The notes under the pieces: model-generated
Databases searched by the model: none
What the model was told of the DNA's origin: nothing
Seen by the model: the letters and a program-made list of their open reading frames with translations, nothing else
NCBI GenBank assembly: GCA_035550375.1
Contig: DASZPH010000020.1
Location: 97,299-161,298, forward strand
Direction: 5' to 3'
DNA from: DASSFG01 sp035550375
Lineage (GTDB): Bacteria > Planctomycetota > Planctomycetia > Pirellulales > JAICIG01
DNA: 64,000 nucleotides
Part shown: positions 30,937 through 39,801 of the stretch, one piece after another
Layout: each line of letters begins with the position of its first letter
Position numbering within the stretch: the first letter of the stretch is position 1
Program-made: the position numbers and the translations under genes

Positions 30937-31704
30937 TCAGTTCTCGCCGGCCGCCAGCAACTGCTTCGTTCGTTCGCTGCGTGGCGCGTCGAGCACCTGG
31001 GCAGGAGGTCCGTCCTCGATGATTTGTCCGTCGGCCAGCACCACCACCCGGTCGGCCGCACGGCGCGCAAAGCCGATCTCGTGCGTCACCATGACCAGCG
31101 TCAGGCCGTCTCGCTTGAGCGTCTCGAGCACGCTTAACACCTCTTGCTTCAACTCAGGGTCGAGCGCGCTGGTGATCTCGTCGCACAACAAACACTGTGG
31201 CTGCATGGCCAAGGCGCGAGCGATCGCGACGCGTTGCTTTTGTCCGCCCGAAAGCTGTTCTGGAAAGGCCGTCGTCCGGTCGGCCAAGCCGACGCGATCA
31301 AGCAGGGCGCGCCCGCGGGCGAGCGCCTCGGTACGCCGGAGCTTGAGAACCTGGGTTGGCGCCTCCGCCACGTTGTCCAAGGCCGTCAGGTGCGGAAAGA
31401 GCTGATAGTCCTGAAACACCATGCCCACGAGCCGCCGAATCGGCAGCCAGGCCCCGTTTCTCTTCAGGTGAGACTCGGGGGCCGTGATCTGATGCGGGCC
31501 GACCTGAATCTGGCCGGAGTCCCAATCGTTGAGGCCGTTGATGCAACGCAGCAGGGTCGATTTGCCGCCGCCGCTGGGACCAAGCACCGCCAGCGTTTCG
31601 CCGGCGCGGATGGCAAGATCCACGCCGTCGAGTATCTTGCGCGGGCCGAACGACTTCGTCAGGGCGCGAACCGATATGAAATCTTCGCCCGCGGCTTTCG
31701 TCAT
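30937..31704 (-). CDS. Amino-acid-type ABC transporter ATP-binding protein
   Basis: 255 aa, matching the GlnQ/HisP polar amino-acid uptake class. Walker A GPSGGGKST, Q-loop VGMVFQDYQLFPHLTALDNV, signature LSGGQKQRVAIARALA, Walker B LLCDEITSALDPEL, H-loop MVTHEIGFARRAADRVV. Neither the permease nor the binding protein is adjacent, so this is an orphan ATPase here. Just right of its stop, 30911-30952 resembles a shortened copy of the dispersed palindrome. Confidence 0.88.
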   Translation of the reverse strand: MTKAAGEDFISVRALTKSFGPRKILDGVDLAIRAGETLAVLGPSGGGKSTLLRCINGLNDWDSGQIQVGPHQITAPESHLKRNGAWLPIRRLVGMVFQDYQLFPHLTALDNVAEAPTQVLKLRRTEALARGRALLDRVGLADRTTAFPEQLSGGQKQRVAIARALAMQPQCLLCDEITSALDPELKQEVLSVLETLKRDGLTLVMVTHEIGFARRAADRVVVLADGQIIEDGPPAQVLDAPRSERTKQLLAAGEN

Positions 31705-31742
31705 GATCGTCGCCTGAGCTGCGCAAAACCTGGCGGTTTCAC

Positions 31743-32645
31743 TTACGATAGTATGCGGGGGCGATTGGCGATCGCCGTTCGGATCAAGGCCAGAATTCGC
31801 TCCCGCTCCTCGCCCACGAGCGGCAGTCGCGGAGGCCGGACCATCTCGCTGCCGTAACCGCAGGTGGCGGCGGCCAGCTTGATGTACTGCACCAGCTTGG
31901 GATGCGTGTCGAGGTGCAACAGGGGCGTATACCAGCGGTAGACGCGCCGGGCCTCGTCAAGCCGGCCGGCCTGGAGAAGGTCCCACAGCAACCGATTTTC
32001 GTGCGGGAAGGCGTTCACCAGGCCGGAGACCCAACCCTCCGCGCCCAAAAGGGCGCTCTCGAAAACCAGATCGTCGACGCCGCAAAGCAGCAGGTAACGA
32101 TCGCCGCAAGCGTTGGTCAGATCCGTGATCCGCCGCGGATTCTCGGACGATTCTTTGATCGCCACCAGCGTCGGCTCGTCAGCCAGCTCGCAAAAGGCGT
32201 CGGGTAGCATGTCGACGCCGTAGCTGACCGGGTTGTTGTAGCACATGATGGGCAGGCTGGTCGCTCTGGCGACCGCGCGAAAATGGGCGATCGTTTCCCG
32301 CCGGTCCCCCTTGTAGACCATCGCCGGCAGGACCATCAGGCCGTCGACTTCCGCCCGCGCCGCCTGCTCGGCCCAGCGGCAGGCTAGCGCCGTCGTGTAC
32401 TCGGCGACGCCGCAGAGCAGCGGCACCCGGCCGGCCACATGCCGCACGGTGGCCGTCACGAGCTCGATCTTCTCGCCGGGCTCAAGCGAACAGTTCTCGC
32501 CCACCGTGCCGAGCATGATCAGGCCGTGAATCCCGGCGGCGATCATGGCGTCGAGATGCGCCAGCGTGGCCCCGATATCGAGCGCACCGTCGGCGGCAAA
32601 CTGCGTTGTGGCTGCGGGAAGAACGCCTCGCCAGTCGGGCTTCAT
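31743..32645 (-). CDS. Dihydrodipicolinate synthase/N-acetylneuraminate lyase family protein
   Basis: 300 aa TIM-barrel aldolase of the DapA/NanA superfamily. Schiff-base Lys is in LVAIKESSENPRRITDL, the conserved Tyr in IMCYNNPVSYGVD, and the substrate loop in MLGTVGENCSLEPGE. The strict DapA motif GTTGE is GTVGE here, and no lysine gene is adjacent. A lyase acting on a sugar acid or hydroxyproline-type substrate is as likely as lysine synthesis. 38 nt upstream of the orphan ABC ATPase on the same strand. Confidence 0.85.
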   Translation of the reverse strand: MKPDWRGVLPAATTQFAADGALDIGATLAHLDAMIAAGIHGLIMLGTVGENCSLEPGEKIELVTATVRHVAGRVPLLCGVAEYTTALACRWAEQAARAEVDGLMVLPAMVYKGDRRETIAHFRAVARATSLPIMCYNNPVSYGVDMLPDAFCELADEPTLVAIKESSENPRRITDLTNACGDRYLLLCGVDDLVFESALLGAEGWVSGLVNAFPHENRLLWDLLQAGRLDEARRVYRWYTPLLHLDTHPKLVQYIKLAAATCGYGSEMVRPPRLPLVGEERERILALIRTAIANRPRILS

Positions 32646-32709
32646 GGTGGGGTTACGCCTCCGTGGAGGTGAGGTTAAGCCAGGACTCGATTACGCCGGG
32701 CTTGGTTAT

Positions 32710-32776
32710 GAGCCTATCCCAGAACCGGCGGGCAGGCGAGACGTCCGCACCACAATGTCGGTTCTCGAATACGCTC
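32710..32776 (+). repeat. Dispersed ~66-bp imperfect palindrome, copy 2
   Basis: Begins GAGCCTATCCCAGAACCGG, has the core GGCAGGCGAGACGTCCGC, and ends GTCGGTTCTCGAATACGCTC. It lies between the DapA-family gene and the permease gene, with its last base forming part of the permease stop codon. It is related over its full length to copies at 1711-1775 (inverted) and 50653-50718. Confidence 0.78.
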
Positions 32777-33726
32777 TATGCTAAGTCCCGATCTTCAAAC
32801 ATCAACAGCGCCGCGAGCATGGCGATGGTGATATAGATCGCGGAGTAGATGAAGGCATGGCCCAGATAGGCCAAGGGGATAATCCGATCGGCGGCGATCG
32901 GCGCGTCGGAGTTGAAGTAATCGAGCGCCGGAAGAATCGTAGCCAGCAGCCGCCCGACAAACGTGACCAGCGGCAGTTTTCCGATGGACGACTGCACCAA
33001 GAGAGGCGCCAGATGGCCCAGAACATAGACGGCAAAGCACGTCAGCAGGTTGGGCAACATCGGCCAGCGTGTCGAAATGGCGATGCCGATCGACGTAAGC
33101 ACGGCCGTCTCGAAGAAGGCGAGCACCAACCCCGGCGTGACCTGCACGACCTCCACCCGCTTCTGCTCGGCGGTGGGAGAGGGATTGGACGTTTCTCGCG
33201 AGTCGTACGTAACCTTGTAGCTTACGCCTTCGAGAAAGATGACGCCCAGAATCACGAACATCGTGAAGGCCGGCGCCAACACCCCCAGAAACTTGCCGAA
33301 CACAAATTGCCGCCGCCCGATCGGCTTGGAGAGCAGCGTCAGGGCCGTGCGGCCTTCCAGTTCGTCGGCGATCGTGACGCTGGCGGTCCACACGGCCAGG
33401 CCGATCGAGAATAGCGTGATCAGCTTCAGCCCCGAGTCTTTGACCATCTTCACGTCTTCGCCGAACGTGTTGTAGGGGAGGAAGACGAACAACCACAGCA
33501 AAAAGGCGCCGACCAGCATCTCGACCCAGAACAGAGGATGGGCCCACCCTTCTTTGGCCGTCGTCCGGGCGATCGCCATCACCTTCGGAAACATCAGCCG
33601 CAGCAGCCAATAGGTTTTGTACAAAGCGGCCAGCGCCAAAATGCCAACGATGACGATCTGCAGCGCGGGGTCAACCCGGTTCCAGAGTTTCCAGAAGCTG
33701 TCGGTGGTAAGGTCAGCCAGAAGCAT
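32776..33726 (-). CDS. ABC-2-type transporter permease
   Basis: 316 aa with about six membrane helices (LQIVIVGILALAAL, WVEMLVGAFLLWLFVFLPY, LFSIGLAVWTASVTIADELE, VLAPAFTMFVILGVIFLEGV, LPNLLTCFAVYVLGHLAPLL, and a C-terminal pair). GRTALTLLSKPIGRRQFVFG is the ABC-2 coupling loop, as in the permease at 27451. The start at 33726 is preferred over 33807 (GGGA upstream, and TM order). Its ATPase is not adjacent. Confidence 0.82.
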   Translation of the reverse strand: MLLADLTTDSFWKLWNRVDPALQIVIVGILALAALYKTYWLLRLMFPKVMAIARTTAKEGWAHPLFWVEMLVGAFLLWLFVFLPYNTFGEDVKMVKDSGLKLITLFSIGLAVWTASVTIADELEGRTALTLLSKPIGRRQFVFGKFLGVLAPAFTMFVILGVIFLEGVSYKVTYDSRETSNPSPTAEQKRVEVVQVTPGLVLAFFETAVLTSIGIAISTRWPMLPNLLTCFAVYVLGHLAPLLVQSSIGKLPLVTFVGRLLATILPALDYFNSDAPIAADRIIPLAYLGHAFIYSAIYITIAMLAALLMFEDRDLA

Positions 33727-33811
33727 GAGTTTCCCGTGATGAAATTCTGCCAGGGCCGGCTCAACCGCCCTGAGTTTGTGCCAACCCTGTTTAACGGCCA
33801 GGGGCACCCGC

Positions 33812-34090
33812 CTAGTGTCGAATCAAAAAACTGCCAAATTCGCCGGTCGCCGGCCTGCTGCGAACCTGGACGCCGGCGATGTATCGGTCCATCCGCTCGC
33901 CGATCGCCGCCAGAAAGCGCTCGACCTCGTCCGGTTCGCCTTCGGCCACGAGCTCGACTCGTCCGTCGGCCAGGTTTTCAACGTAACCACCGACCTCAAA
34001 TCTCTCCGCTATTTCCCGCGCTGTATAGCGAAAACCCACCCCCTGGACACGCCCCGAGTAGTGGATCTCGCGCCGTTCGTGTGTGCTCAT
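33812..34090 (-). CDS. acyP: Acylphosphatase
   Basis: 92 aa, the full family length. It hydrolyses carboxyl-phosphate bonds such as acetyl phosphate and 1,3-bisphosphoglycerate, in the cytosol. The catalytic Arg is in HYSGRVQGVGFRYT and the catalytic Asn in GGYVENLADGRVELVAEG. Start ATG 34090. Confidence 0.95.
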   Translation of the reverse strand: MSTHERREIHYSGRVQGVGFRYTAREIAERFEVGGYVENLADGRVELVAEGEPDEVERFLAAIGERMDRYIAGVQVRSRPATGEFGSFLIRH

Positions 34091-34205
34091 GTACGCAGCC
34101 GGCGGCTCGCGGTTCGCTTTGACGTGCTCATTTTGCCCAACCGAGCGGCCAGCGATCTACTCCGCTGCTCATTTGCACAGCCCCTCGTCGGTCGCTCCAA
34201 GTGTC

Positions 34206-34484
34206 TCATTCGCTTACGATGTCTTCCAGTCGTGAAATACCCACGATTTCGCGGCGGCTGACCCATACCCAGCGACGGTTGGCGTTAAGGCCGTGGCTGC
34301 GGGCGTCCAGGATGTACTTCTCCCGACTCGTCGCCGTATCTCGCAAGTCGTGAGCATCGGCGTCCGCCAGCAGCAAATAATCGCCCTGCGCCTCGACAAG
34401 CCTCCCCAGGTACACATAGGGGCTGCTCAAATCGACGACGATCACTTCGCCGAACAAGTGTTCGAACTGGGGTCCCGAAGCCAT
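34206..34484 (-). CDS. Small beta-rich protein, function unknown
   Basis: 92 aa from ATG 34484. Strands VIVVDLSSPYVYLGRLVEAQ, DYLLLADADAHDL and WVWVSRREIVGISRLEDI suggest a small SH3- or Sm-like barrel; this is only a guess from strand pattern. No signal peptide. It is divergent from the secreted protein gene at 34694. Confidence 0.65.
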   Translation of the reverse strand: MASGPQFEHLFGEVIVVDLSSPYVYLGRLVEAQGDYLLLADADAHDLRDTATSREKYILDARSHGLNANRRWVWVSRREIVGISRLEDIVSE

Positions 34485-34693
34485 GCTCCAACATAACCTC
34501 CCACCCGGCCAAGGACAATTCTCCCGGACTCGTCGCCGGCCCACACGAATCCGGGCGCAAGCGGTGAGCACGACGCAACTTACCTCGCTTGCGGTTCGCG
34601 CTTGGTGTCGCGCAGTCTGCGCGGGAGCTCGCATGGCCGGTTGGAGCCGGCGGCCTTGACGCGGAAACGACCTTCGCCTACTTTCCCGCCGCC

Positions 34694-35824
34694 ATGCGCC
34701 GAAGTCTCTCCTGCCTCGTCTTTTCTGCCGTCCTTGCTATCGTGGCCGCCCGCGCCACGGCCGGGGAGTCGCTTCATCTGGCTCCGACAAAGGGCGTCGT
34801 CCTGCTACGCAACGGCCAGGTGCTCGAGGGTACGATCGCTCGCGCGGGCGATTACTACTACATCTCAAAGCCGGGGAGCGAAATCAGGGTCAAGACCAGC
34901 GAAGTCGAAAAGGTCGCCGACCGGCTGGAGGAACTGTACGAAGAGAAACGCGGCCGCGTCGACCCGACGCGGCTGCAAGACCGCCTCGACCTGGCGGAAT
35001 GGTGCGTCGACCAAAAACTCGTCGATCAGGCCGCGAAGGAGCTGGCCGAAGCCGCACTGCTGGAACCGCAGCATCCGCGTATCGTCCTTCTCCAGAGGCG
35101 TCTCGAACTGGCCCGACGTGCCGAGACGGAAACCACGCCCCCCCACCACGCGGTGGAGAATGGGCCGTCCGCCGAGGATCTCGACCGGTTCGTGCGCGGT
35201 CTTCCAGGCCATGCGGTCGAGACGTTTACTTCGACCATCCAACCCCTGCTGGTGAATAACTGCACCAATTCCGGCTGTCACGGGTCGCAATCCGCGGGAA
35301 AGTTGCGGCTGTTGCGGCTCCCCCTTTCGGGCACGGTAAATCGACGCCGCACCCAGCGCAATCTGTACGCCGTCTGGCAGGTGATCGACGTAGACCGGCC
35401 GGCCGCGAGCCCCATTCTGACGCAGCCGGTCCGGCCCCACGGCAACGCCAAAGGGGCGATCTTCTCCGGTCGCGAAACGGCCCAATATCGCCAGCTTGTC
35501 TCGTGGGTGTACGAGATCACGCGACAACGCCGTCCGAAAGAGTCGCCCGCCGACGATGCGGCCGAGCCGCTGCCTCATCGCATGGCGAACAAGGAGCGGA
35601 AGAAGAAACTCGCCGCAATTCCTTCCCCGCCTGGCGACACGAACGGGGAAAAACCGAGAGAGGGCGACCCCGAAGATCTGGAAGAGGTCGAAACCGAGAC
35701 ACTGGCGGACGACAAAGCCGTGGCCAACTCGCAGCACGGCCAGGCCGATCAGGACGAGAACTACGTCCCGGTCGATCCGTTCGATCCTGAGATCTTCAAC
35801 CGTCGTTACTCCCCTGAGAAGTAA
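34694..35824 (+). CDS. Secreted protein with a possible heme c-type CX4CH motif
   Basis: 376 aa. A signal peptide (MRRSLSCLVFSAVLAIVAA, cleavage near ATAGE) is followed by a region like GVVLLRNGQVLEGTIARAGD, a short barrel found in many planctomycete proteins, and a helical TPR-like stretch (about 85-150). Further on, NNCTNSGCHG resembles the cysteine-histidine motif of planctomycete cytochrome-like domains; CX4CH is less common than CX2CH. The last 90 residues are charged and low-complexity (DLEEVETETLADDKAVANS). Start at 34694 chosen because it creates the signal peptide. Confidence 0.75.
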   Translation: MRRSLSCLVFSAVLAIVAARATAGESLHLAPTKGVVLLRNGQVLEGTIARAGDYYYISKPGSEIRVKTSEVEKVADRLEELYEEKRGRVDPTRLQDRLDLAEWCVDQKLVDQAAKELAEAALLEPQHPRIVLLQRRLELARRAETETTPPHHAVENGPSAEDLDRFVRGLPGHAVETFTSTIQPLLVNNCTNSGCHGSQSAGKLRLLRLPLSGTVNRRRTQRNLYAVWQVIDVDRPAASPILTQPVRPHGNAKGAIFSGRETAQYRQLVSWVYEITRQRRPKESPADDAAEPLPHRMANKERKKKLAAIPSPPGDTNGEKPREGDPEDLEEVETETLADDKAVANSQHGQADQDENYVPVDPFDPEIFNRRYSPEK

Positions 35825-35844
35825 CGCTTCGCCGGCTTCTGCTA

Positions 35845-35872
35845 AGAGAGCCGGTGGGCAGGCGAGAGCCGC
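35845..35872 (+). repeat. Fragment of the dispersed palindrome family
   Basis: AGAGAGCCGGTGGGCAGGCG and the following GAGAGCCGC resemble the core of the copies at 32710 and 50653. The outer arms are missing or degraded. It sits in the 51-bp gap between two convergent genes. Confidence 0.45.
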
Positions 35873-35875
35873 ATT

Positions 35876-38251
35876 TCAACGCCACCGCCGCTTGTACCAC
35901 GCATCGCTGCCGGCGGTGGGGATCGCGCGATCGTCGAACGACGGAGGCGACTCCGCCTCGGCCGGCTCTGGCGGATCGGCAATCGTCCCCTTTTGCCCGC
36001 CAAAGGCTTGCGAAAACTTCTGACGGAATCCGTGGGTCCAGCGCGACCAGAGACTGTCGCGTGGCGCGGTTTCCGGCTCTACACCGAAGGCGGCCAGCGG
36101 CGTGCGTTGCCCGGTGTAGCGATCACGACCCACGGCCATTTGAACGGGGCCTGGCAGCGGGCGCTCCATGACAACGCTCGTACCAGCCGACGGCGTGAAG
36201 GGGGTCGCGGGGATCGCGGCCCGCGGCGGCGACGGATGCTCCTCGTCGTCATACGTGACGGACGCCGGCCGAGAGGAGTATTCCCCGTCCTCGTACGGAG
36301 CCGAGGTGGTCGGATAGGTGAAACGCGAAGACGAGTCTGCGTCGTCGGATGGCGCTGGAATCTGACCCTCGCAAGCTGCTTGATACGCGGCGTCCTCGGT
36401 GGCAAACTCACGCAGCCCCGGCTGCGACGGGGGCGTCTGCGGTTCTTCCCTTCCCGTCTGCACTTCGATGGCGGTTGCCTGCATCACGGTCGGTGTCGAC
36501 AACGGCTCTTCCTGCAAAGCCGCCTGCCTTTCGAGATGCTGAACCATCCTTTGCTCAATCGTGGCCACCAGGTCTTCCTGACCGGCGGCCCGTAACTGAC
36601 GTCTGACTCGTTCGACAAGCTGCCCCCCATCGGTCACGACGCCCGGCGAGGACCAGGGACCGAAGCACACGATCTGCGCGTCGCAGGTCGGCACTTGCCT
36701 GAGACTGCGGTTCCACAACTCGGCCTCGACGCCAATCAGTGGCTCCGCGCATTTCACTTCCGCCATGAGCGACTCGACCTCGACCAGCGCTCGCAGCTCG
36801 AATCCCTCCCGGTCGAACGAGCCTTGGCCAGCCAGTCGGGCTCGACCCGACACGGCCAGCCGCGCGTCGGACCACGGCCCGAAGTCGACGTCGCAGGCCA
36901 CGCAGCGTATTGTGTGGGGCAGGCTCTTCTGCGAGGAGAAGTCGAGCTGCACTTCGGCGCCAAACTTCGGCAGCAGAATCCTCGCCCGAGCCGGCTTGCT
37001 TGCCAGCGATGCGTTGCTGGACAGGTGCGCGATTTCGACGAGCGCTTTGCCGCCCAGGCTCCAGGCGCTGGGCAGACCGTCGACGCGCAACTCTTCGATG
37101 GCAACCCGCGGTTGCGGCCGGCCAAGATCGCTTCGCCGACGCTCCCGTGAGAACTCGCCGGTATGCTCCGCCAACGTCAAGCGATCAATAGCCGCTACCA
37201 GGTGTTGTAAATCACCGAGCCGCCGGCATATCGTGCGCCACGGCCGAAGATACGAAGTGATATCCACGTCGCCCGCAGACGGCGAGTAGACGCGCAGGTT
37301 GCGATCCACCGCGACGGGGCCGGCGTCACAGGAGTCGTACACTTGCGCGGGCTGACGACGCGCCACGTCAGCTCGGACCTGCCTAAGGACAACCCTTTCG
37401 ACCTTCAACCTGCCGCGCAGCAACAGTCCTGGCGACAACCGACCTTTTGCAACCCCGATGCGAAATCGATCGCGGTCGGGCCGAGCCGCGTCGGCGATCA
37501 CCAGATCGTGAAGGACAAAGTCCCCGCTCCACAGCGAAAGCTGCGTGCGACCGCACGAGACCTGGGCGCCGTTGTACACCGAAAGTTCTCTCCAAAGTTC
37601 TCGTTCTGCGGACAGGCGAGCCAGCGACCACGAGGCAATCGCCACCGTTACGGCCGCGGCCAGGGTGGCCGGCACGCCCCAAGGGCGCAACCGGCGAGGC
37701 GCCATCCCTCGCCGAGCTCGCTGTTCATGGCTCGAAGGACCGTACCAGACCTGCAGCAGCGGACGCCCCCTGCCCGCTGGACCGTCGTCCCAATCCGCTT
37801 TGTCAGTCGGCAAACCCGTGCCGGTCGGCACCCACCGTCGACGTAGTTGACACGTGGCCCAATATGCGATCGTCGCGCCCGCGATGGCTGCTATCGCGCC
37901 GGCCATCGCCCCCCCGACGAGCGCGTATTCGTCCCAGCCTAAGAGGGCCACAAGCGTGTTCTCGCCGAGTTGGCCAATCGCGCGGCCAAGGGGTGTGCGA
38001 TCCAGCACAGAGCGCCCCAAATCTTCCGCCACACCACGCGACAGCCAGGCCAGCAGCACGCTTGCCAGCCAGGTGGCGAGAAAGATCCGCGTGTGAACGT
38101 TGAACAAAATGGCGGCCAGGAACACGGCGGCCCAGGACAGGTTTCCGCCAGCCAGCGCCCCCGCCAGAATGCCTAGTGCCACGGCCGCGGCCACATCGCG
38201 CGGCTCGTGGCCACCATAGATGCCTTCAGCGATTTTGCGGGAAACGACCAT
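35876..38251 (-). CDS. Large membrane protein: DUF2062/TIGR03546-like head fused to TIGR03545/AsmA-like body
   Basis: 791 aa from ATG 38251 (MVVSRKIAEGIYGGHEPRDV). Residues 1-150 hold four to five membrane helices (AAAVALGILAGALAGGNLSW, VHTRIFLATWLASVLLAWLS, TPLGRAIGQLGENTLVALLG), resembling the ~150-aa TIGR03546 family. After a basic linker another helix (PATLAAAVTVAIASWSLARL) leads into an AsmA-like region (GAQVSCGRTQLSLWSGDFVL, VAKGRLSPGLLLRGRLKVER), resembling TIGR03545, normally a separate adjacent gene. The last 250 residues are disordered and Pro/Ser/Glu-rich. If the assignments hold, this fuses two usually neighbouring proteins. An envelope role is inferred. Confidence 0.75.
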   Translation of the reverse strand: MVVSRKIAEGIYGGHEPRDVAAAVALGILAGALAGGNLSWAAVFLAAILFNVHTRIFLATWLASVLLAWLSRGVAEDLGRSVLDRTPLGRAIGQLGENTLVALLGWDEYALVGGAMAGAIAAIAGATIAYWATCQLRRRWVPTGTGLPTDKADWDDGPAGRGRPLLQVWYGPSSHEQRARRGMAPRRLRPWGVPATLAAAVTVAIASWSLARLSAERELWRELSVYNGAQVSCGRTQLSLWSGDFVLHDLVIADAARPDRDRFRIGVAKGRLSPGLLLRGRLKVERVVLRQVRADVARRQPAQVYDSCDAGPVAVDRNLRVYSPSAGDVDITSYLRPWRTICRRLGDLQHLVAAIDRLTLAEHTGEFSRERRRSDLGRPQPRVAIEELRVDGLPSAWSLGGKALVEIAHLSSNASLASKPARARILLPKFGAEVQLDFSSQKSLPHTIRCVACDVDFGPWSDARLAVSGRARLAGQGSFDREGFELRALVEVESLMAEVKCAEPLIGVEAELWNRSLRQVPTCDAQIVCFGPWSSPGVVTDGGQLVERVRRQLRAAGQEDLVATIEQRMVQHLERQAALQEEPLSTPTVMQATAIEVQTGREEPQTPPSQPGLREFATEDAAYQAACEGQIPAPSDDADSSSRFTYPTTSAPYEDGEYSSRPASVTYDDEEHPSPPRAAIPATPFTPSAGTSVVMERPLPGPVQMAVGRDRYTGQRTPLAAFGVEPETAPRDSLWSRWTHGFRQKFSQAFGGQKGTIADPPEPAEAESPPSFDDRAIPTAGSDAWYKRRWR

Positions 38252-38335
38252 AGCGGACTCTCGATCTACGTACCGATAATTTGGGTCGTATCGCACGTAT
38301 CGACCCCGCAGGCGCCGCACCTTTGATGCATTTGG

Positions 38336-38412
38336 CTGCAAGCTTCCGGAGCGCCATCCGTTTGAGGCTTTGCCCAATAAATGCCCGTTGCCCAAATATT
38401 CGACGGCCTGCC
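38336..38412 (+). repeat. TTGCCCAAAAA-type repeat cluster, left copy
   Basis: Three spaced copies of a TGCCCAA word (CTTTGCCCAATAAAT, CGTTGCCCAAATATTC, CCTGCCCAAAAATTC), preceded by AAGCTTCCG and CCGTTTGA. The reverse complement of 46080-46160 has the same words in related order. It marks the left side of the accessory segment. Confidence 0.5.
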
Positions 38413-38489
38413 CAAAAATTCATGGTAACTGGGATCGGGGCGCCAGGTTAGTGTCAATCTCGCGACGGTCGGTCTCGTTTTCGATCCGG

Positions 38490-39047
38490 CTATTTCTTGT
38501 CCGCAGGCAGCCGTTTCATTGACTCGCGATATTCGCTGTCGATAAAGGCCGCTTCGCCATGTCGCGAAAAGAACCCCTGAAGCTGCTCGGTGGACCAGTC
38601 CAAATGCGTAAAAGCCCACCTGTCGTTGGGCTTGGCAAGGGCGAGAGTTGGTTCCTTTTCCTTTACGATTTGCTGGATCTTTTGCAGATCGAGGCAAGCA
38701 ATGGTCCGGGAGTCGCCTATCCCCTGAATAAGAAAGAAATGGTGGGCAGGTTCGTCTGGCTTTTCGGCGTAAGTCATATCCAGAATCCGCGTATCTCCGA
38801 GCCGCACGAGTTTGGCTTCTGTGTGTGCAGGCTGGCCCTGCACTTGAAGCCGGTATCCCTTCCCGCTAGCCGTAATGAGCGTTCGATACTCTTCCCTGCC
38901 CGTCTCAGGATCGGCAGTAATCCAAACACCCAGCAAGCCTTCGTCAAACTCGATAACATTGTCTGACGCGAGGGGATTTACGCTTACGGTCTGACAACCA
39001 AGCGAAAGGCTCGCCGAGAAACACAAAAGCAAAACGGCTCCGCGCAT
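38490..39047 (-). CDS. Putative lipoprotein, function unknown
   Basis: 185 aa from ATG 39047. The N-terminus RGAVLLLCFSASLSLGCQTV has a lipobox (LSLGC), so it should be acylated and membrane-attached. The mature part is a compact alpha/beta domain (GLLGVWITADPETGREEYRT, DTRILDMTYAEKPDEPAHHF, RWAFTHLDWSTEQLQGFFSR). It resembles small secreted proteins that begin with a LxGxW motif. No known function. Confidence 0.78.
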   Translation of the reverse strand: MRGAVLLLCFSASLSLGCQTVSVNPLASDNVIEFDEGLLGVWITADPETGREEYRTLITASGKGYRLQVQGQPAHTEAKLVRLGDTRILDMTYAEKPDEPAHHFFLIQGIGDSRTIACLDLQKIQQIVKEKEPTLALAKPNDRWAFTHLDWSTEQLQGFFSRHGEAAFIDSEYRESMKRLPADKK

Positions 39048-39134
39048 GGTTTGACTCCGTTCAAATGGACCGGGGGGTTCGGTCAGCATTATCGCCACGG
39101 CTGCCACGGGCGAGAACAGCAATCGGCAGCCGTT

Positions 39135-39377
39135 TCAGGGGGAATCCCCCAGCAACTGCCCCAGCGGCACCCCGGCCGCCTTCGCAAACCGGCGCAGCAT
39201 CGAAACGGCCGGGTCGTGGCTCTTGAGAAACTGGCTGACGCTCTTACGGGCTGAAGTCGGCGCGTAGCCCATCGCCTCGCCGAGCTTCTGCTGGGTCCAG
39301 CCGTCGTCTTGGAGCTTGGCCCAGACCTTCCGCACCCGGCGCATCGCGTCATCGTCTTTGTCGGCCGTGCGTGCCAT
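39135..39377 (-). CDS. XRE-family helix-turn-helix regulator
   Basis: 80 aa. Single HTH: DDGWTQQKLGEAMGYAPTSA then RKSVSQFLKSHDPAVSMLRR and FAKAAGVPLGQLLG, the Cro/C1 repressor fold. The promoter TTGACC (39411-39406) -16 bp- TAGACT (39389-39384) on the minus strand puts transcription start at or next to the ATG, and no ribosome site is seen, so the mRNA may be leaderless. Partner gene uncertain. Confidence 0.82.
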   Translation of the reverse strand: MARTADKDDDAMRRVRKVWAKLQDDGWTQQKLGEAMGYAPTSARKSVSQFLKSHDPAVSMLRRFAKAAGVPLGQLLGDSP

Positions 39378-39801
39378 GTGGGAAGTCTATATGATTTGGA
39401 CAGAAGGTCAAACCTTTTCGCAGGCGATCGGAACCTGGGCAAATCGTGCCCCCGAACCTCGGCCACGGTTCGCCCTCTTAGAGCAGCACACATTGGCAGT
39501 CGTGTGGACTTCAAGGCGACCGCCCCAGACCTAAGAAATGTGGCCTGTTGCCTTTGCCGAAAGTCCGGCATATCTTTGATTTATGGGATTTCGTCACAAG
39601 GGATGTCGCCATTATTCTGATCTCTGGCAGACCAATTGCTTGATTCTCGCGGAGAAATAAGCATACTAGACGTTTTTGACGTAGCATCTTTTTTGATTTG
39701 CAACTAAAAGTGCGACCAAAGGAATCGTCGCTTTGCGACGCAAGGAATAACGGCCAAGGACGGTCCGGGGTTCTCACTGCTCAAGCCCCGAGGGATTACT
39801 C
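39378..39801. other. Intergenic region in the accessory island
   Basis: 424 bp, locally AT-rich (39590-39720). It holds the minus-strand promoter for the XRE gene at its left edge (39384-39411). No further ORF or RNA gene was recognised. Confidence 0.4.

Noticed and set aside
31743..32645. Calling the DapA-family gene dapA (lysine synthesis)
   Set aside because: GTVGE replaces the usual GTTGE and no lysine gene is adjacent; only the superfamily is supported.
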